Notes under the pieces: model-generated
The model's input: only the letters and a program-made list of their open reading frames with translations
Told to the model about the DNA's origin: nothing
The model's database searches: none
Assembly: GCA_028023455.1 (NCBI GenBank)
Contig: JAQFVV010000346.1
Location: 622,001-686,000 of the forward strand
Length of the DNA stretch: 64,000 nt
From: Epiperipatus broadwayi
Taxonomy: Eukaryota; Onychophora; Udeonychophora; Euonychophora; Peripatidae
Reading direction: 5' to 3'
Translations under genes and position numbers: made by a program
Part shown: positions 61,045 through 64,000 of the stretch, in pieces
Position numbering within the stretch: position 1 is the first letter of the stretch
How the letters are laid out: every line of letters begins with the position of its first letter

Positions 61045-61151
61045 GTCCATCTCCTAAGCGCCCTATGAAAATGCAAATGGGAGTAATTCGTCAAGTTGGT
61101 GGAGATTCATTAGATCTCTATTCATCACAAAGGATACCACAATCTATTATG
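61045..61151 (+). CDS. Host gene internal exon (PSPKRP motif)
   Basis: A 107-nt exon between an acceptor (ctatatatag, ending 61,044) and a strong donor (ATG|GTAAGC, donor at 61,152). It starts with two bases completing a split codon, then encodes PSPKRPMKMQMGVIRQVGGD followed by SLDLYSSQRIPQSIM, and ends on a codon boundary. The start phase fits the donor at 19,940, where G plus GT gives glycine and joins ...HHNGMDG to PSPKRP.... A basic SPKRP motif after the SPTILRKR exon suggests a nuclear protein. SAP130 has a comparable basic 'SPRKKPRK' stretch after its SILRKK motif, which is weak support only. The next exon is not in this window. Confidence 0.72.
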
Positions 61152-64000
61152 GTAAGCCCTATAAAAACTATATTGAAATGGAATATCTTTTTTTTTTTTG
61201 CTAATGTGAAATGACTATATTTTAACTATAAGTTGTACATACATTCATTCCCTTAATGACTATTTAATTTGGAAACTATAGTACAATAAATTATCAGTAA
61301 AAAAAACGAATATGTCAATATCCATTAATTTAAAAACATTATGATGAAATTAATTTAAAAATATTATGATGAAATAGTAATATATCCACTTGTCATTATC
61401 AAAACTGGTTTGAATCCTGGCCAAGTAAACTTGAAATTTTATTTCACTGTTTAGGTATGAGATTTTCTTTTAAGTAGCCAACTTAATTGACCATCCAACA
61501 TTGATCAGATATCCTTATCTAGAGGATAAATAAGGATGGAAAACCATTCAAATCTTCACAATCTAGCAATTGGCAAGTCTGCTAATGAATTCTTCACTGT
61601 TCTATTTAAAAGTGGTATTTTTATAATTGCTCTACAATAGATTATTTAATGGATCTTTAGCTAAATTAGATTTAAAGTGTGTGTCTTTTTATTAAAAAAG
61701 GAGAGAGATTTTATTGTTAGCATTCTGTCAGATGTTAATGTTTTATAAATGTAAGTCTTTTCAGATTTGATTAATTGGAAAATATCTCTTAGAAGGGAAT
61801 TAGAAATATATCTTGGTATAAGATTTGCTTTTCTATATTTTGCTATTTAAAAAAAATATATTATTGCAAGGAATTGTGAGTACACTGCTACAAATTAATA
61901 TTTTTAATATTTTAAATCTATGAAGAAATTGCCTTTTAATATGAAAATTATTTTTTCAAACGTATTGGCATTTTCTTACACAATTTCTTTCTATAGAGGA
62001 TCAAATCAAAGAACTTCAACTTAATAAGCCAATCATCCCACATCTTTGAGGTCATTTTTCAAGATGGCATAAATTTGTTATATTTTTAAATGTTGTAAAT
62101 AAATTATATACTACTTTCATAAAAAGTAAACTAAATTAATTTAAACTTTATTATTTTAGTACAAAATGGAACTAAATAAAAAGGATTAAGATTTTTATAA
62201 TTTCAGTCAATTTTTAATTAATAATATTTAAAAATTATTGATTTAAATTTGTTAAAAATAATTATTCATTTTTATGAATAGGAAATGGGACTAAAATAAG
62301 CAAAGTAGTTATGTATATTATTCACACATGCATATAGCTTGACAATAAACTTAAAATTGTACATAAAATAGAAATATTATTATGATATCCTACTTATTAA
62401 AAACTTTCTAATCCTTTTTTTTTATATATATAATCCATAGAAATGAATTTTTATAAAGTTTTTTATAATTTTACTATTAATTATCTGCTACTTCACTTTA
62501 CTGAAATCCATTTATTTTTTTATCCTGTTTCAAATATTAATAGCAATCCTTTTCCATGAGAACTTTTTTTTCCTTCATAATTTTGCTTCCTTTTAGCATG
62601 TATCCAGTCCATTTTTTTCTTATTTTTTTGTCAATATTGTATTTTTTTAAAATCCGTATTGCTACAGGGTATAGTACTTTAGCTTTTAATTGTTGTTAAG
62701 TTTTTGCTTCATGTCAGAATTATTTATTATTAAGAGTTTATTCTGCTATTGCTAATCTTACTTCAGTATATTTGTTACTACTTTTATCATAATTAAGCCA
62801 ACTTTACAACTATTTAAAAGCAGTAATATTTTTCTGTCCAAATGCCCTCTTATTTATTTATTTAGCTATTTCATGTTATTGGCATTCATACAAGTCATCA
62901 GAAATAAGAAAATGATGAATTTATTGTCACAGTCTGCAAGAATTACTATATCAAGTAAATTTTATGAAATGACTCCTCTTTCTTCATTCTTATTAAGAAA
63001 AATATAATTCTGTATGCAATAAAATACGAAAAAGCTAATAACTGAAATACAGGCTTATTTTATATCAATATATGTAATATATAGGGTATATGAGCACAGA
63101 CTAATAAAACTTAATGCTGACTTATGCTGAAAAGGTTGGACACTGCTGGTTTCACAACTCCAAGTTATGACATTTTAAGACTTATTAGAAGATGGTCTTA
63201 TAAAATATGGTAATTTTTTGTGCTTTTTTTTTTAATCACTGTCAATTTATAAATTTATCCTCGTCTTTTCACAATCAACTTTCTTGGCTATTAGGAGCTT
63301 TTTGGCCTGATCTGTGTACATAATTTGTAAAAGATAGTAGGCTTAAGTTTTTATATATGATTTAGATACTTCATTTAATGGCTTTTGTGCTACCTTCATT
63401 AGGAAATATCGATCATTTAATGTTAGAATTGCTTTCATCATAATATAGTACCTAGGAAATGCTGTCTCACATTGCTATCATCAGAATTAAAACTAATGAA
63501 TTTGTCATCATATATATAATCATGTAACAGGAAAAAAGAGTTATTGGTTAATGTAATATTTGCAGAATTATATTATGAATTATCAAATACTTAAAATTAT
63601 ATACTGAATATATCTAGAATCAAAAATCCATTTGTAATAGATTTAGTTCCCATAGGATTAAAGGAAGAAAAACATTTAAGTCGAACTTTAGCATTATATA
63701 AAATAAAAATTGCCTACTTTATATGTCAAGATATTCAGCACAGATTAACATTCGTCATAATTGCAATGAAAAATGAGCAAAAGATTTTTGGATCTTTTAA
63801 TCATCTATAAATTTAATATTTTGAACTATTTCTTCAATAGATTAATAAATCAAAGTGCTATCATAAAAATAAACTGCAAACTTAGTAGGCAATCTAAAAG
63901 TATTTAACCATTTGTGGGTATAAAGTTACAAACAGATAACAGTTTTTCATTATTAAAATATCTGCAAGCTGTGATCATATATTGTGAATGGCATTCTATA
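61152..64000 (+). other. Intron continuing beyond the window
   Basis: AT-rich, no further exon recognised. A hAT-like terminus 'ggttggacactgctg' ends at 63,148; no partner terminus was found to its left, so only an end fragment is claimed. Confidence 0.45.

Overview
This window looks like AT-rich, gene-poor, transposon-rich chromosomal DNA from an animal with a large genome and long introns. There are no prokaryotic operons, ribosome binding sites or dense ORFs. Most of the short ORFs are AT-rich noise or shadows of decayed repeats. The organism cannot be fixed from sequence alone. A repeat-rich invertebrate, for example an arachnid, is a guess based on base composition and the mix of Penelope-like, hAT, Tigger-like and tRNA-SINE elements.

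Host gene. The only host-coding sequence I can support lies on the + strand. One exon starts at 19,797; it can end at a donor at 19,940 or read through to a stop at 20,009-20,011. A second exon lies at 61,045-61,151. The two are phase-compatible (one base of a codon left over, two bases waiting), so about 41 kb of the window is probably one intron. The peptide carries an SPTILRKR motif and then PSPKRP. This faintly recalls SAP130-type Sin3/HDAC complex subunits, but that identity is tentative.

Layout. 1-2.6 kb: AT-rich, with one GC-richer patch at 1.55-1.98 kb. 2.6-15.0 kb: a degenerate array of roughly 530-bp monomers, containing a 672-bp tandem duplication, a roughly 1.8-kb duplicated block (5.7 and 12.3 kb) that carries the same small hAT insertion, and a 2.1-kb hAT-like element at 9.9-12.0 kb. 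15-19 kb: little recognisable except a hairpin MITE at 19.0 kb. 19.8-20.0 kb: host exon. 22.4-22.7 kb: mariner N-terminal remnant. 23.7-26.4 kb: Tigger/pogo-like element with a TA target duplication. 26.5-28.1 and 31.1-33.4 kb: an old diverged duplication. 34.1-35.1 kb: a DNA transposon with terminal inverted repeats. 35.6-39.0 kb: broken Penelope-like elements (PLEs), interrupted at 36.3-37.7 kb by a palindromic LTR insertion. 41.2-42.1 and 58.6-60.4 kb: dead LINEs. 50.2-50.9 and 57.2-57.6 kb: foldback elements. 54.5-56.2 kb: a second, head-to-head PLE. 61.0 kb: host exon. Three tRNA-derived SINEs lie at 31.4, 41.0 and 48.2 kb.

The most striking feature is the 36.3-37.7 kb insertion: two LTR-like arms in inverted orientation around a loop of about 30 bp. 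The loop carries an 18-nt primer-binding site matching a tRNA-Ser 3' end. The whole unit starts TG, ends CA and is flanked by a perfect 5-bp duplication (CTCTG). It looks like an aberrant LTR-retrotransposon cDNA that integrated as a palindrome with a U3 end on each side.
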